A stretch of 64,000 nucleotides of DNA from an uncultured Flavobacteriaceae bacterium (GCA_947493175.1 CANLQD010000003.1:496001-560000), one strand, 5' to 3'; shown: positions 27,614 to 37,566, numbered from the stretch's first letter. Translations and numbers: made by a program. Notes: generated by a model not told the origin, from the sequence alone.

Positions 27614-28294
27614 ATGAAAATAAAAGGTACATTGGAAGAGCATTTCGAGGAAGTTGGAAACGATCATGTTTCTTCAGCGGAAGACACCCCCTTAAGGGAA
27701 GATGCCTTTATCTTGACAGATGAGGAAAAAATAAAGCGAATAGGGGAAAATATCCGGGAAGTGATGCTGACCTTAGGGCTTGATCTTGATGACGACAGTT
27801 TAAAAGGCACTCCCCACAGAGTTGCCAAAATGTTCGTTAAAGAGATTTTTGGCGGTCTACACCCAGATCGGAGGCCGAAAGCTTCCACCTTTGAAAACAA
27901 GTATAAATATGGGGAGATGTTGGTGGAGAAGAATATCACTTTATATTCTACTTGTGAGCACCATTTACTACCCATCGTAGGCAAGGCGCATGTCGCCTAT
28001 ATTTCGAATGGCACTGTGGTCGGACTCTCCAAAATGAACCGAATTGTCGATTATTTTGCTAAAAGGCCACAAGTACAGGAACGTTTAAACATTCAAATAG
28101 TAAGGGAACTTCAAAAAGTACTGGGTACCGAAGATGTTGCTTGTGTCATCGATGCCAAACACCTTTGCGTCAACTCCAGGGGAATTCGGGATATTGAAAG
28201 CAGCACAGTAACTGCCGAGTATGGGGGAAAGTTTCAAAACGAGTCGGTGCGTCGCGAATTTTTAGACTACATCAACCTAGATACCAATTTCTAA
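27614..28294 (+). CDS. folE: GTP cyclohydrolase I (FolE)
   Basis: A 226-residue enzyme making dihydroneopterin triphosphate from GTP, the first step of folate synthesis. Zinc and catalytic residues are in the TCEHHLLPIVGKAHVAY stretch and in CVIDAKHLCVNSRGI; the NRIVDYFAKRPQVQERL helix is typical. The open frame begins at 27557, but the promoter element at 27584-27591 lies inside that extension, so MKIKGTLEEHFEEVG is the likely N-terminus. It precedes cysS by 15 bp. Confidence 0.95.
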   Translation: MKIKGTLEEHFEEVGNDHVSSAEDTPLREDAFILTDEEKIKRIGENIREVMLTLGLDLDDDSLKGTPHRVAKMFVKEIFGGLHPDRRPKASTFENKYKYGEMLVEKNITLYSTCEHHLLPIVGKAHVAYISNGTVVGLSKMNRIVDYFAKRPQVQERLNIQIVRELQKVLGTEDVACVIDAKHLCVNSRGIRDIESSTVTAEYGGKFQNESVRREFLDYINLDTNF

Positions 28295-28309
28295 CCGTAT
28301 TCCGTTACA

Positions 28310-29791
28310 ATGCCATTGTACCAAAGTCAATCGCTTCAAATTTATAATTCACTTTCTGGTAAAAAAGAACCTTTCGAACCTTTGAACGAGGGCTATGTAG
28401 GCATGTATGTCTGTGGCCCAACGGTTTATAGCAATGTACATTTGGGCAATTGCCGTACGTTCATGTCATTCGATATGATCTTTAGGTACCTAAGGCATCT
28501 AGGTTATAAAGTGCGATACGTTCGTAATATCACCGATGCTGGGCATCTGGTAGATGATGCAGAGGACGGAGAGGACAAAATTGCCAAAAAGGCCCGTTTG
28601 GAAAAGTTGGAACCGATGGAAGTAGTACAACGCTACACGGTGGATTTTCATACAATCTTGGAAAAATTCAACTTCTTGCCCCCGAGTATCGAACCCACTG
28701 CAACGGGACATATTATAGAACAAATTGAGATCATTAAGGTCATCCTTGAAAAAGGATTGGCCTATGAAATCAATGGTTCAGTCTATTTTGATGTAGCAAA
28801 GTTCAACGAGCATCATTCGTACGGAAAGCTAAGTGGACGAAAGTTGGAAGACATGATCGCCAACACTCGGGAGCTTAACGCCCAGGACGAAAAGAAAAGC
28901 CCACAAGATTTTGCACTTTGGAAAAAAGCGGAACCACAACACATTATGCGTTGGCCTTCACCCTGGGGAGATGGTTTTCCGGGATGGCATTTGGAATGTA
29001 CCGCGATGAGCACGAAGTATCTTGGTGAGACCTTTGATATCCATGGAGGAGGAATGGACCTGAAATTTCCACACCATGAATGTGAGATTGCGCAAGCGGA
29101 AGCCAGCTACGGTCATTCCCCCGTTCGTTATTGGATGCATGCGAACATGCTTACGATGAACGGAAAAAAAATGGCAAAATCGACCGGTAACAATATACTC
29201 CCAGGTGAAATTTTTACCGGTGAGAATTCCATTTTAAGCAAAGCCTTTGCGCCTTCGGTCGTTCGATTTTTTATGATGCAGGCGCATTATACAAGCATAT
29301 TGGATTTAAGCAACGATGCGCTCTTGGCTTCTGAGAAAGGCTATAACCGATTGATGGAAGCGGTAGATACACTGGGCAGCTTAGAAACGGCCTCAAAAAG
29401 TGATTTCGATGTAACTGTCTGGAAACAGCAGTGCTACGATGCCATGAACGATGATTTCAATACCCCTATCCTAATCGCCCATTTGTTTGAAGCCGTCAAA
29501 CACATCAACTTGATCAAAGAGGGCTCGGAAGGCATCAGTGCAACGGACAAAGAACTGCTCAAAGATACTATGGAAGCATTCGTATTCGATGTTTTAGGAC
29601 TGGAACGAAAGGGAGACGGTACCGACGATTCCAATATGCTTTCAGGAGTGGTGGAATTATTGATTCAACTACGTATGGAGGCTCGTGCGAATAAAGATTT
29701 TGCCACTTCGGATAAGATTCGAGATCAATTGGCAGCTTTGGGCATTCAATTAAAAGATGGAAAAGAAGGAACCACTTTTACAGTTTCCTAA
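28310..29791 (+). CDS. cysS: Cysteinyl-tRNA synthetase
   Basis: A 493-residue class I synthetase. The HIGH-type motif is HLGN in [14 protein letters not shown], the zinc ligands include the CGPTVY cysteine and the HHECEIAQ stretch, and the second signature is KMAKS (usual KMSKS) in [10 protein letters not shown]. The C-terminal DALR-like helical domain follows. The A for S replacement in the KMSKS loop is tolerated in many CysS proteins. Likely cotranscribed with folE. Confidence 0.97.
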   Translation: MPLYQSQSLQIYNSLSGKKEPFEPLNEGYVGMYVCGPTVYSNVHLGNCRTFMSFDMIFRYLRHLGYKVRYVRNITDAGHLVDDAEDGEDKIAKKARLEKLEPMEVVQRYTVDFHTILEKFNFLPPSIEPTATGHIIEQIEIIKVILEKGLAYEINGSVYFDVAKFNEHHSYGKLSGRKLEDMIANTRELNAQDEKKSPQDFALWKKAEPQHIMRWPSPWGDGFPGWHLECTAMSTKYLGETFDIHGGGMDLKFPHHECEIAQAEASYGHSPVRYWMHANMLTMNGKKMAKSTGNNILPGEIFTGENSILSKAFAPSVVRFFMMQAHYTSILDLSNDALLASEKGYNRLMEAVDTLGSLETASKSDFDVTVWKQQCYDAMNDDFNTPILIAHLFEAVKHINLIKEGSEGISATDKELLKDTMEAFVFDVLGLERKGDGTDDSNMLSGVVELLIQLRMEARANKDFATSDKIRDQLAALGIQLKDGKEGTTFTVS

Positions 29792-29860
29792 TCTCTTATC
29801 CCCAAGTTGACTCCGGACCAAGCAAACAGACATACACCTTGAATAGAATTAACCATTTCA

Positions 29861-30085
29861 GTGAAAAAAATCTTGATAGCTCCTTTTGTACTACTAGTCC
29901 GATTCTATCAATTGGCCATATCTCCCTATACACCGGCTACTTGTCGCTACTCCCCTACCTGCTCCCAATATACATTGGAGGCTTTAAAAAAATATGGATT
30001 GTTCAAAGGAGGCTGGCTTTCCCTAAAACGCATTTTCAGCTGTAATCCCTGGGGAGGGAAGGGGTATGATCCGGTTCCTGACTAA
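29861..30085 (+). CDS. yidD: Membrane protein insertion efficiency factor YidD (GTG start)
   Basis: A 74-residue protein of the YidD family (alpha-hemolysin-like motif), peripheral to the inner membrane and helping YidC insertions. Conserved: [33 protein letters not shown] and [17 protein letters not shown]. The start is GTG at 29861 ([17 protein letters not shown]). A second frame overlapping from 29839 encodes nothing recognisable. It is 69 bp after cysS and is followed by a 775-bp gene-free stretch with a repeat array. Confidence 0.93.
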   Translation: MKKILIAPFVLLVRFYQLAISPYTPATCRYSPTCSQYTLEALKKYGLFKGGWLSLKRIFSCNPWGGKGYDPVPD

Positions 30086-30091
30086 GGACAT

Positions 30092-30600
30092 GTTCAAACT
30101 CAAATACAAATTCAAACTCAAATATCAAACACAACAACCGTTCGACACCTTGGGCTTTGAACTTTAAACTTTGAACTCGAAAACCTAAAACTGCCTATCG
30201 CCACGGTCAACTCTTTCAAACTCAAATACAAATTCAAATACAACAACCGTTCGACACCTTGGGCTTTGAACTTTGAATCATAAACTATAGAACAGAAACT
30301 CCCTACTGCCTACTGCCTACCGACACTGCCTACTCTTTCAAACACAAATATCAAACACAACAACCGTCCGACACCCTAGCCTTTGAACCCGAAAACCTAA
30401 AACTGCCTACCGCCACTGACAACTGCCAACTCTTTCAAACTCAAACTCAAACTCAAACTCAAATACAAATATCAAGCACAACAACCGTCCGATACCTTGG
30501 GCTTTGAACTTTAAACTTTGAATCATAAACTATAGAACAGAAACTCCCTACTGCCTACTGCCGACCAACACTGCCAACTCTTTCAAACTCAAGCTTAACC
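30092..30600. repeat. Intergenic tandem repeat array, four degenerate units of about 100-150 bp
   Basis: Four units start at about 30093, 30215, 30338 and 30434, with a fifth partial start at 30582. Each has the order TTCAAACTCAAATACAAA, ACAACCGTYCGAYACC, GGGCTTTGAACTTT, then either an ACCTAAAACTGCC or an ACAGAAACTCCC-TACTGCC block, then CAACTCTTT. The ACAACCG anchors are at 30134, 30243, 30360 and 30481. Inside units are shorter repeats such as (CAAACT)n and (CTACTGC)n. There is no open frame of note on either strand. Confidence 0.9.
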
Positions 30601-30860
30601 CATAGCTAAATAACGGGAGGTACGTGTTACGAAAAATATGAAACCTTGAAGCTTCGACTTAACACTTGAACTTCAGAAGTGCTGTCTAGTGCCTATGAAA
30701 ACTGCCCATTCGGGAAAACGAAAGCCCTTATTTAAGTTTAAACTCCTAAACATAGTACTTCAGAATAGTAACATACCGCAATTATTTACCTTTTTCTATT
30801 CTCTAAAAGCACAGCGGTCTTAGGTCTATTTTCTTATATTAGCCACTCAAAACAACCTAT
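30601..30860. other. Gene-free leader region of lgt
   Basis: About 260 bp between the repeat array and lgt. I see no gene, RNA structure or exact promoter consensus; an AT-rich stretch TTCTTATATTAGCC ends 15 bp before lgt. Confidence 0.5.
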
Positions 30861-31823
30861 ATGTACTTTTTGGGCATTACCTGGAATCCGAATGAAACTT
30901 TGTTCAACATCGGCCCCCTACAGATTAAATACTACAACTTGCTTTGGGTAACTGCGTTTGCGGTAGGTTGGGTACTCATGAAGCGTATTTTTAAAAATGA
31001 GAACAAAACCGTAGAACAACTCGATTCACTTTTTATATACACCTTGATCGCCACCATGTTGGGTGCTCGTTTGGGACATGTATTCTTTTATGATTGGGCC
31101 TACTATTCCAATCATCTTTTAGAAATTTTGCTGCCTATTCGAGAAAGTTCCGACGGGTCTATTCTCGGTTTTATAAAAGGGTACGAGTTTACCGGTTTCA
31201 CAGGTTTAGCAAGTCATGGGGCAACTATCGGTGTTATCGTAGGTATGTACCTGTATATTCGAAAACACCCTGGATTCAGCCTGTTGTGGATTCTAGACCG
31301 CATGGTAATTCCCTTTGCCATAGGTGCTTTTTTTGTGCGCTTGGGGAATTTTTTCAATTCGGAAATCAATGGAAAAATAACGGATGAATCTACCTTGTTC
31401 GCCACTCGTTTTATCCGTGACTCCGATGATATGCATCCGTCCAAAGCATTGGGCATCACCAAGGAAAAAACGGTTAATGCCGCCTATGATGCGATTGAGA
31501 ACAACCCCGCTTTTTCGGAATATTTGGCTCAAATACCGTATCGCCACCCCGCCCAGTTGTACGAAGGGGTCTGCTATATCTTTGTATTTATCCTGTTGTA
31601 CTATCTCTACTGGAAAACGGATAAGAAGAATAAATTAGGGTACTTGTTCGGATTGTTTTTAATCTTATTATGGACGATACGTTTCTTTGTCGAGTTTGTT
31701 AAGAAAAGTCAAGGTGGTTTTGAAGAAAGTCTGGGACTACTCTCAACAGGCCAATGGTTAAGTATCCCGTTCATTTTGATCGGACTGTATTTTATGTTTA
31801 GACCAGTTGCCAGCAAGCAGTAG
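30861..31823 (+). CDS. lgt: Prolipoprotein diacylglyceryl transferase
   Basis: A 320-residue polytopic inner membrane enzyme that transfers diacylglycerol to the lipobox cysteine of prolipoproteins. Signature GARLGHV, the catalytic-region RLGNFFNSEI and the HPAQLYEG motif are seen, with seven spans. It carries an insertion between about 178 and 225 compared with E. coli Lgt, typical for Bacteroidota. It acts on the many lipoproteins coded in this window. Confidence 0.96.
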   Translation: MYFLGITWNPNETLFNIGPLQIKYYNLLWVTAFAVGWVLMKRIFKNENKTVEQLDSLFIYTLIATMLGARLGHVFFYDWAYYSNHLLEILLPIRESSDGSILGFIKGYEFTGFTGLASHGATIGVIVGMYLYIRKHPGFSLLWILDRMVIPFAIGAFFVRLGNFFNSEINGKITDESTLFATRFIRDSDDMHPSKALGITKEKTVNAAYDAIENNPAFSEYLAQIPYRHPAQLYEGVCYIFVFILLYYLYWKTDKKNKLGYLFGLFLILLWTIRFFVEFVKKSQGGFEESLGLLSTGQWLSIPFILIGLYFMFRPVASKQ

Positions 31824-31988
31824 CAATGGCGGTTGATAGGAAATCGGCCAACGAATGTAGTTCTGTTCAAAAGCATACTTATTTCGATATGAATAGCGGT
31901 TGTCTCATAGGTAGACGATTCAAAAGGATTCTCCATACATTGGAATCCCAAGAAGGAAACAGACAATGTTTGATTTTAAGCATAAATA

Positions 31989-32480
31989 ATGATGAAATCT
32001 TTAAGATTACTTGCAAGTCTTGTTGTTTGCTTGATGATTCTATCGTCCTGTAAAGACGAACCTAAAAAAGCAATCAAGACCGAAAAAGTCGTATTTCAAA
32101 AAGAAGGCGAACTTTCCATCTTTCGACAGCAAACCGGCAGCCTCATCACCACCTTGGATATCGAGATTGCCGACAATGATTATGAAACCCAGACAGGTCT
32201 CATGTATAGGAGCGGTATGGAAGAGCACCAAGGAATGCTCTTTGTTTTTGAAAGCGAGGCCATGCATGCCTTTTATATGAAGAATACCGAGTTTCCTTTA
32301 GACCTTCTTTTCATCAAAGAAGATTTGACAATCGCCAGTTTTCAAGAAAACGCCCAGCCTTTTAACGAGGCAAGTCTTTCTTCAAAAGTTCCCGTAAAAT
32401 ATGTATTTGAAATCAATGCGGGATTGGTACAGCAATGGGGACTTCAGGTAGGGGACCGTATCGAATTCAAAAAGTCCTAA
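31989..32480 (+). CDS. DUF192 lipoprotein
   Basis: A 163-residue protein with a lipoprotein signal (lipobox LSSC, Cys21) and a DUF192 domain (about 48-160) shown by QTGLMYRSGM, GMLFVFES, FYMKNTEFPLDLLFI and the end LQVGDRIEF. The small beta-barrel family has no firmly known function. Translation may begin at the second ATG. A partial -7 match AATGTTTG (31965-31972) with a TTG 21 bases upstream could be its promoter. It begins a tight run with the GNAT and ABC genes. Confidence 0.88.
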   Translation: MMKSLRLLASLVVCLMILSSCKDEPKKAIKTEKVVFQKEGELSIFRQQTGSLITTLDIEIADNDYETQTGLMYRSGMEEHQGMLFVFESEAMHAFYMKNTEFPLDLLFIKEDLTIASFQENAQPFNEASLSSKVPVKYVFEINAGLVQQWGLQVGDRIEFKKS

Positions 32481-32485
32481 TTTGT

Positions 32486-33004
32486 ATGAAGCTGCTGTTA
32501 GCGGGTGAGCAAACCGAGCGCCTCGTATTCCGAAAATTAGAGCCCTCCGATTTTGAGGCATGGTTGCCTTTTCACCAAGACCCACGAACCTCGGAGTTCT
32601 GGTCGGGCTTACCACAAGACCCTCGAATCGCATGTGAAAAAGACTTTGAGCGCACATTTTATCGCTATGAAAATGAACTTGGGGGAAAACAGGCGTTGCT
32701 ACACAAAGAGACGCATGAGTTGTTAGGCCTGGCCGGTTTGTTGGTACAGCAAGTCGATGACCGGCAAGAGCTTGAAATAGCCTATTCCCTCTTACCACAA
32801 TTCTGGCATCGGGGTTTCGCTACCGAAGCCGCTCTCAAATGCAAAGAGTTCGCCCATAAAAACCGTTTGGCGAAATCACTCATATCCATTATCCAGGTAA
32901 ACAACATTCCTTCTCAAAAAGTGGCATTGAACAATGGTATGACCATTGATAAGACCACCATTTATAGTGAGAACCCGGTTCATATTTATCGCGTTTCACT
33001 ATGA
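32486..33004 (+). CDS. GNAT N-acetyltransferase (RimJ/RimL-like)
   Basis: A 172-residue acetyltransferase starting MKLLLAGEQTERLVFRKLEP, with the acetyl-CoA segment LLPQFWHRGFATEAA and the C-terminal VNNIPSQKVALNNGM. Family members acetylate ribosomal protein N-termini, tRNA-linked or small-molecule amines; the substrate is unknown. The longer frame (from 32435) overlaps the DUF192 gene, so the ATG 5 bp after the DUF192 stop is chosen. Its TGA overlaps the ATG of the next gene (ATGA), implying coupled translation. Confidence 0.88.
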   Translation: MKLLLAGEQTERLVFRKLEPSDFEAWLPFHQDPRTSEFWSGLPQDPRIACEKDFERTFYRYENELGGKQALLHKETHELLGLAGLLVQQVDDRQELEIAYSLLPQFWHRGFATEAALKCKEFAHKNRLAKSLISIIQVNNIPSQKVALNNGMTIDKTTIYSENPVHIYRVSL

Positions 33005-34236
33005 TCGATCATTGGGCTATTTTCATTGACAACACGTCCCAAAAGGAATATCTGATCGACTTGCTTTTAGCGGGAAATGCTCCCAAAGGATTCGAAAGCT
33101 TTCAAGCACAACACGGAGCCTTGTTCTCAAAACTTATGGTAGCATACTATATGCAAGAGGAAGAACGTCACGGCACGAAGGTTATCAACACCCATACCGA
33201 ACAGTCTTTAAAAACAATGTCGAGCGGCGAACAAAAAAAAGCCTTACTCGCACATATATTAAGGCAATCACCTGCTTTTATCATTCTCGATAATCCGTTT
33301 GATCATTTAGACCGGGAAACACGAACTGAACTGAAAGCAAGATTGCGAACGGCGGCAGAGCGGATTTCACTTATACAACTTGCCAGCAGAAAAACAGACG
33401 TGCTACCGTTCATCCGGAATTTTGCCCACCTTCGACTAAATCGCTTGCTATTTTCAGAAGGTAACGAAATCGACTCCATAGAAAACCAATCAATTGTTTT
33501 TAAGGGTGTAGTACCATCTCCTTTGGCACCTATTCACTTTAAGGGAGAGGTGCTTGTTGAGTTGAGAAACGTTTGTGTGTCTTACGGAAACAAGCCTGTT
33601 TTAAAAGACATCAACTGGCGTATTCATAAAGGCACTTTTTGGGAACTTCGAGGAAAAAATGGGGCAGGTAAAACGACTATTCTTTCCATGATAACGGGAG
33701 AGAATCCAAAGGGGTATGGCCAAGAACTCTATATCTTCGGTCGTAAAAAAGGAAGTGGAGAAAGTGTTTGGGACATTAAAAAGCGAATCGGCTATTTTAC
33801 GCCATCTATGACCGATAAATTTACCGGTTATCATTCCGTAGCGCATATGGTTATCAGTGGACTCACCGACTCCATCGGACTCTATATAAGACCCACGCAG
33901 GCACAACTACGACTGGCCAAAGAATGGCTGCAACTCGTGGCAATGTGGCATTTGAAAGATACCCTATACCATGATCTGAGTATGGGGCAAAAAAGACTGG
34001 TCATGTGTATTCGCGCGATGATCAAACATCCTATCCTACTCATATTGGATGAACCTACCGCAGGACTCGACGATGCCAGTGCCCGTCTTTTTGTACAATT
34101 GGTGAATAAGTTTGCCAAAGAGAGTGATGCTACCCTCCTATTTGTATCCCATAGAGAAGAACCTGGCTTAGCCCCGGAACACATTTATGAGTTGACTATG
34201 GGAGCGGAGGGGGCCACCGGTGAAGTTGTACACTAA
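33001..34236 (+). CDS. ModF/PhrA-like double ABC ATPase with degenerate N-terminal P-loop
   Basis: A 411-residue protein with two ABC domains and no membrane spans. The C-terminal domain is complete: Walker A GKNGAGKTT (218-226), signature LSMGQKRL, Walker B LLILDEPTAGLDD, switch histidine FVSHREE. The N-terminal domain keeps a signature-like MSSGEQKK and Walker B FIILDNPFDHLD but shows only a degenerate LLAGNAPKGF where Walker A should be. This is the layout of a Bacteroidota branch related to ModF/PhrA. It lacks a permease partner here, so a non-transport role is possible. Starts within an ATGA overlap with the GNAT gene. Confidence 0.82.
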   Translation: MIDHWAIFIDNTSQKEYLIDLLLAGNAPKGFESFQAQHGALFSKLMVAYYMQEEERHGTKVINTHTEQSLKTMSSGEQKKALLAHILRQSPAFIILDNPFDHLDRETRTELKARLRTAAERISLIQLASRKTDVLPFIRNFAHLRLNRLLFSEGNEIDSIENQSIVFKGVVPSPLAPIHFKGEVLVELRNVCVSYGNKPVLKDINWRIHKGTFWELRGKNGAGKTTILSMITGENPKGYGQELYIFGRKKGSGESVWDIKKRIGYFTPSMTDKFTGYHSVAHMVISGLTDSIGLYIRPTQAQLRLAKEWLQLVAMWHLKDTLYHDLSMGQKRLVMCIRAMIKHPILLILDEPTAGLDDASARLFVQLVNKFAKESDATLLFVSHREEPGLAPEHIYELTMGAEGATGEVVH

Positions 34237-34280
34237 CGGATTTGTATTCACGCTACTAATTTAACGCATCGGGGAATCCC

Positions 34281-34299
34281 AAAGGTTTTTGAGACCTTT
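34281..34299 (+). terminator. Weak hairpin after the ModF-like gene
   Basis: Stem AAAGGT / ACCTTT (34281-34286, 34294-34299), followed by AGGCTTTT. Short stem and imperfect T run, so only a possible terminator. Confidence 0.35.
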
Positions 34300-34313
34300 A
34301 GGCTTTTCGGTAA

Positions 34314-34349
34314 ACAAAAAACCGCCAACAACCTAAGTTATCAGCGGTT
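34314..34349 (-). terminator. Terminator of secDF
   Basis: Stem AACCGC / GCGGTT (34320-34325, 34344-34349) with an 18-base loop that can pair further (AAC/GTT). On the minus strand it is followed by six T. It is 20 bp after the secDF stop. Confidence 0.6.
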
Positions 34350-34369
34350 ATATAATAATCTTGGAAAGT

Positions 34370-37363
34370 CTAGGCCGTAGCCTTCTTTTTTTCCTTCTCT
34401 TTTGTTTTTTCCTTAATTGGGGAAGTAACCTTCTTCTTTAAAGTATCGTACATCACAGGCGTTGCTATAAACAAGGAAGAATAGGTACCCACAATGATAC
34501 CGATAATCATTGCGAACATAAATCCTCTTAACGATTCTCCACCAAAAGTGAAAATTGCCAATAACACCACCAAGGTCGTCAAAGAGGTGTTCAAGGTTCT
34601 ACTTAAGGTACTGTTCAAAGCGAGATTTATGTTCTCCCCTGCTTTCCATCCCTTCTCGCTTATAATCTCACGTATGCGGTCGAATACGACCACGGTATCA
34701 TTCAAAGAGTATCCAATAACCGTTAGAATAGCAGCTATAAACGCTTGATCGATTTCCATATTAAACGGCATCACGGTACCCAATAAAGAGAAGATACCCA
34801 ATACGATCATCACATCATGGAACACCGCGGCAACGGCACCCAAAGAGAACTGCCACCTACGAAAACGCAACAGGATGTAAAGGAAAACAACGGCCAAAGA
34901 ACCGATAATTGCCAAAAACGCGTTCTTCTTAATATCATCTGCAATGGTAGGCCCTACTTTGATCGATTGCAAAATACCAAGGGATTCCTCTCCACTACCG
35001 GTTATAAAGTCTGTTTTTGCCATGCCATCTGGCAGGTGTTTTTGAAGGGAAGCAAATAACTTGTCCTGTATTTCATTATCTACCTCTATACCTTCTACAT
35101 CTACTTTATATGGGGTGGTTACCTTGATTTGATTTGCCTCTCCATAAGTTTTTACCTGGGTACCACTACCGAACACTGTGTTCAATTCAGATGCGATTTC
35201 GGAAGGATTGACCACATTCTCAAATCGAATCTGATAGGTGCGCCCTCCTATGAAATCGACCCCTTGTTGCAATCCTGTGGTGAACAAGGAAAAAATACCC
35301 ACTCCCACCAAAATAAGGGATATAACATAAGCGATTTTGCGTTTTCCCAAGAAGTGAATATCAATATTTTTGAACAAGTTTTTGGTCAATGGTGTAGAAA
35401 AGTCCAATCTACGGTCTTTTCCACTGATATACCAGTCGACCAACAATCGTGTGATAAAGATAGCAGTGAACAATGAGGTAACAATACCGATCAATAAGGT
35501 GGTCGCGAAACCTTTAATGGGTCCAGAACCAAAAACGAAAAGAATAATAGCCGTAAGCCCAGTAGTGATATTCGCATCCAAAATAGAAGACAGTGCATTG
35601 CTAAAACCATCTGCTACCGCTTGCGATTTTCCTTTGCCCTTGGCCAATTCCTCTTTGACCCGTTCAAAGATAAGTACGTTCGCATCGACCGACATACCAA
35701 TGGTCAATACAATACCGGCGATTCCAGGAAGTGTCAATACCGCTCCCAAACTGGTCAATACACCGAAAATTAACAAAATGTTCAACAACAAGGCGATATC
35801 GGCGAAGATACCCACCTTCCCATAATAGAATACCATCCATACCAGTACGATGGCCATCGCGATCAAGAAAGACATTAAACCACTATCAATGGCTTCCTGT
35901 CCCAACGAAGGGCCAACGATTTCAGACTGTATAATCTCTGCAGAGGCCGGTAGCTTACCCGCACGCAATACATTGGCAATATCTTTGGTCTCATTGACCG
36001 TAAATTTTCCGGTGATTTCTGAATTACCCCCTGAAATGGGTCCGGTCGAAACACCTGGAGCGGTATATACCTTATTATCCAACACGATGGCAATACCCGT
36101 TTGATTGTTATAGGCATCGCCTGTAAGCTTCTCCCATTCTTTAGCACCCTTGGTATTCATACTCATGGATACGGCCGGCTTACCACCGATATCAAAATCG
36201 GCCCTTGCGTCGCTTACAACATCACCGCTAATTCTTGGAACACCTTCGCGATTCGATTTCAAGGCATACAGTTCTACCACCTCGGAGTTTTCGCTTGGAC
36301 GTTCCCAAAGGAACTTTACAAACTGAAGTTCTGGAGGTAACAACCTTCTAATTTCTTTCATTCGCAGATAACTGCCTACTTCGGCAGTATCTTTCACAGC
36401 TACTACACCGACCGCATAACTTGGGGCGCCAATCTGGAACTTCTCAAAAAGTGGGTTCCGCTGCGTGGCCAAATCCAAGGAGTCTTGTGAAACATCGGAT
36501 AACAAGGAGTCTATTTCAGACTCTTGCTTTACTTCAGGCTCCTCTTCGGTATCTACCAACGACTTAAGGGCTTCGTTCGCTTGAAAAAAGAACCCCTGTA
36601 AAGCCTGATTATTAGGTCGATACGTTTCCCAGAATTCCAATTGTGCAGTACTGGAAAGTAGCGTCTGGGCCCTGGTAATATCTCTTGCACCTGGCAATTC
36701 GACCAAGATACGGCCAGAAGTACCTTCTCTTTGAATATTTGGTTGGGTAACCCCAAAACCATCGATACGCTCTCTCAATACTTCGAAAGCAGATTCGATG
36801 GACTCATCAATCTTTCTACGGATGACGGGTTTTACTTCATCATCGGTCATATTCGCGTTGATCTCACCTTCCAATCCACGAGTATAAAAAATATCGGGAG
36901 AAGCAAGTTCGGTATCCCCTTTGATATTGTCGAATGCCTCGAAGAAAAGCTCAATATACGTGTCGTCGCTGTTCTTAGAGGCGGCATCGGCATCGGCCAA
37001 TGCTTTGTTGAATACCGGATTTTTGGTATCGTTCGCGAGTCCTTTCAAGATATCCTTAACCGATATTTGAAGGGTTACGTTGATTCCACCTTTTAAATCA
37101 AGCCCCTTGTTCAATTCCTTTTTCTTGGCTTCGTTGTAGGTCGTATATCCCAATACACTTTGATCACCAATAGAGTCTAAATATTTAGCTTCCAACGCTT
37201 CACGCTTGGTCAGGTAGTCTTCCTCTCCTTCCGGGATGCTGACCTTCGCAAAGGTTTCGGCCTTCCCCTCTACATTGTTCGTGATAAAGGTGTAGGATAA
37301 TTGATAGATGCTTACGAGCCCGAACAAAAAGGCAAAAAGCTTTATAAGTCCTTTATTTTGCAT
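34370..37363 (-). CDS. secDF: Protein translocase subunit SecDF (fused)
   Basis: A 997-residue fusion of SecD and SecF, which use the proton gradient to help Sec export from the outer face of the inner membrane. The SecD half has GLDLKGGINVTLQ near residue 90, a long periplasmic domain, and GMSVDANVLIFERVKEE; the SecF half begins near residue 660 with QGVDFIGGRTY and has GYSLNDTVVVFDRIRE. Twelve spans expected. Fusion is normal in Bacteroidota. The C-terminus is very lysine-rich. It should supply the Sec step for the T9SS cargo seen in the window. Confidence 0.96.
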   Translation of the reverse strand: MQNKGLIKLFAFLFGLVSIYQLSYTFITNNVEGKAETFAKVSIPEGEEDYLTKREALEAKYLDSIGDQSVLGYTTYNEAKKKELNKGLDLKGGINVTLQISVKDILKGLANDTKNPVFNKALADADAASKNSDDTYIELFFEAFDNIKGDTELASPDIFYTRGLEGEINANMTDDEVKPVIRRKIDESIESAFEVLRERIDGFGVTQPNIQREGTSGRILVELPGARDITRAQTLLSSTAQLEFWETYRPNNQALQGFFFQANEALKSLVDTEEEPEVKQESEIDSLLSDVSQDSLDLATQRNPLFEKFQIGAPSYAVGVVAVKDTAEVGSYLRMKEIRRLLPPELQFVKFLWERPSENSEVVELYALKSNREGVPRISGDVVSDARADFDIGGKPAVSMSMNTKGAKEWEKLTGDAYNNQTGIAIVLDNKVYTAPGVSTGPISGGNSEITGKFTVNETKDIANVLRAGKLPASAEIIQSEIVGPSLGQEAIDSGLMSFLIAMAIVLVWMVFYYGKVGIFADIALLLNILLIFGVLTSLGAVLTLPGIAGIVLTIGMSVDANVLIFERVKEELAKGKGKSQAVADGFSNALSSILDANITTGLTAIILFVFGSGPIKGFATTLLIGIVTSLFTAIFITRLLVDWYISGKDRRLDFSTPLTKNLFKNIDIHFLGKRKIAYVISLILVGVGIFSLFTTGLQQGVDFIGGRTYQIRFENVVNPSEIASELNTVFGSGTQVKTYGEANQIKVTTPYKVDVEGIEVDNEIQDKLFASLQKHLPDGMAKTDFITGSGEESLGILQSIKVGPTIADDIKKNAFLAIIGSLAVVFLYILLRFRRWQFSLGAVAAVFHDVMIVLGIFSLLGTVMPFNMEIDQAFIAAILTVIGYSLNDTVVVFDRIREIISEKGWKAGENINLALNSTLSRTLNTSLTTLVVLLAIFTFGGESLRGFMFAMIIGIIVGTYSSLFIATPVMYDTLKKKVTSPIKEKTKEKEKKKATA

Positions 37364-37403
37364 TAGTTACGATTATTAGTTGGATGCATTTTCTAACAGC
37401 CTG

Positions 37404-37435
37404 CAAATATATGATTTTCCCGTAGGATTTGACAA
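37404..37435 (-). promoter_or_regulatory. Promoter of secDF
   Basis: On the minus strand TTG (37433-37435) lies 21 bases from TATATTTG (37404-37411), an exact consensus pair. The expected transcript start is near 37397, giving a leader of about 34 bases. Confidence 0.7.
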
Positions 37436-37534
37436 CATATTTAGGAGTTATTCCAAGCCCGACCCAAAGATAGATGGTTGATTCGCTGAAATATAAATGG
37501 CTCGTTTGCTGCGGGATATTGACAAAAAAACTAC

Positions 37535-37566
37535 CAAAAAAGGCGTTGCTTAAATATGCAACGCCT
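37535..37566 (-). terminator. Terminator of mdh
   Basis: Perfect 9-bp stem AGGCGTTGC / GCAACGCCT (37541-37549, 37558-37566) followed on the minus strand by a T run. It begins about 48 bp after the mdh stop. Confidence 0.85.

Noticed and set aside
29839..30045. A 68-codon frame overlapping yidD
   Set aside because: YidD (29861-30085, GTG start) matches its family over the full length; the other frame matches nothing.
30086..30860. CRISPR array or integron-type repeats at the yidD-lgt spacer
   Set aside because: Units are degenerate, about 96-148 bp, without constant 25-40-bp repeats and unique spacers, and no cas or integrase gene is near.
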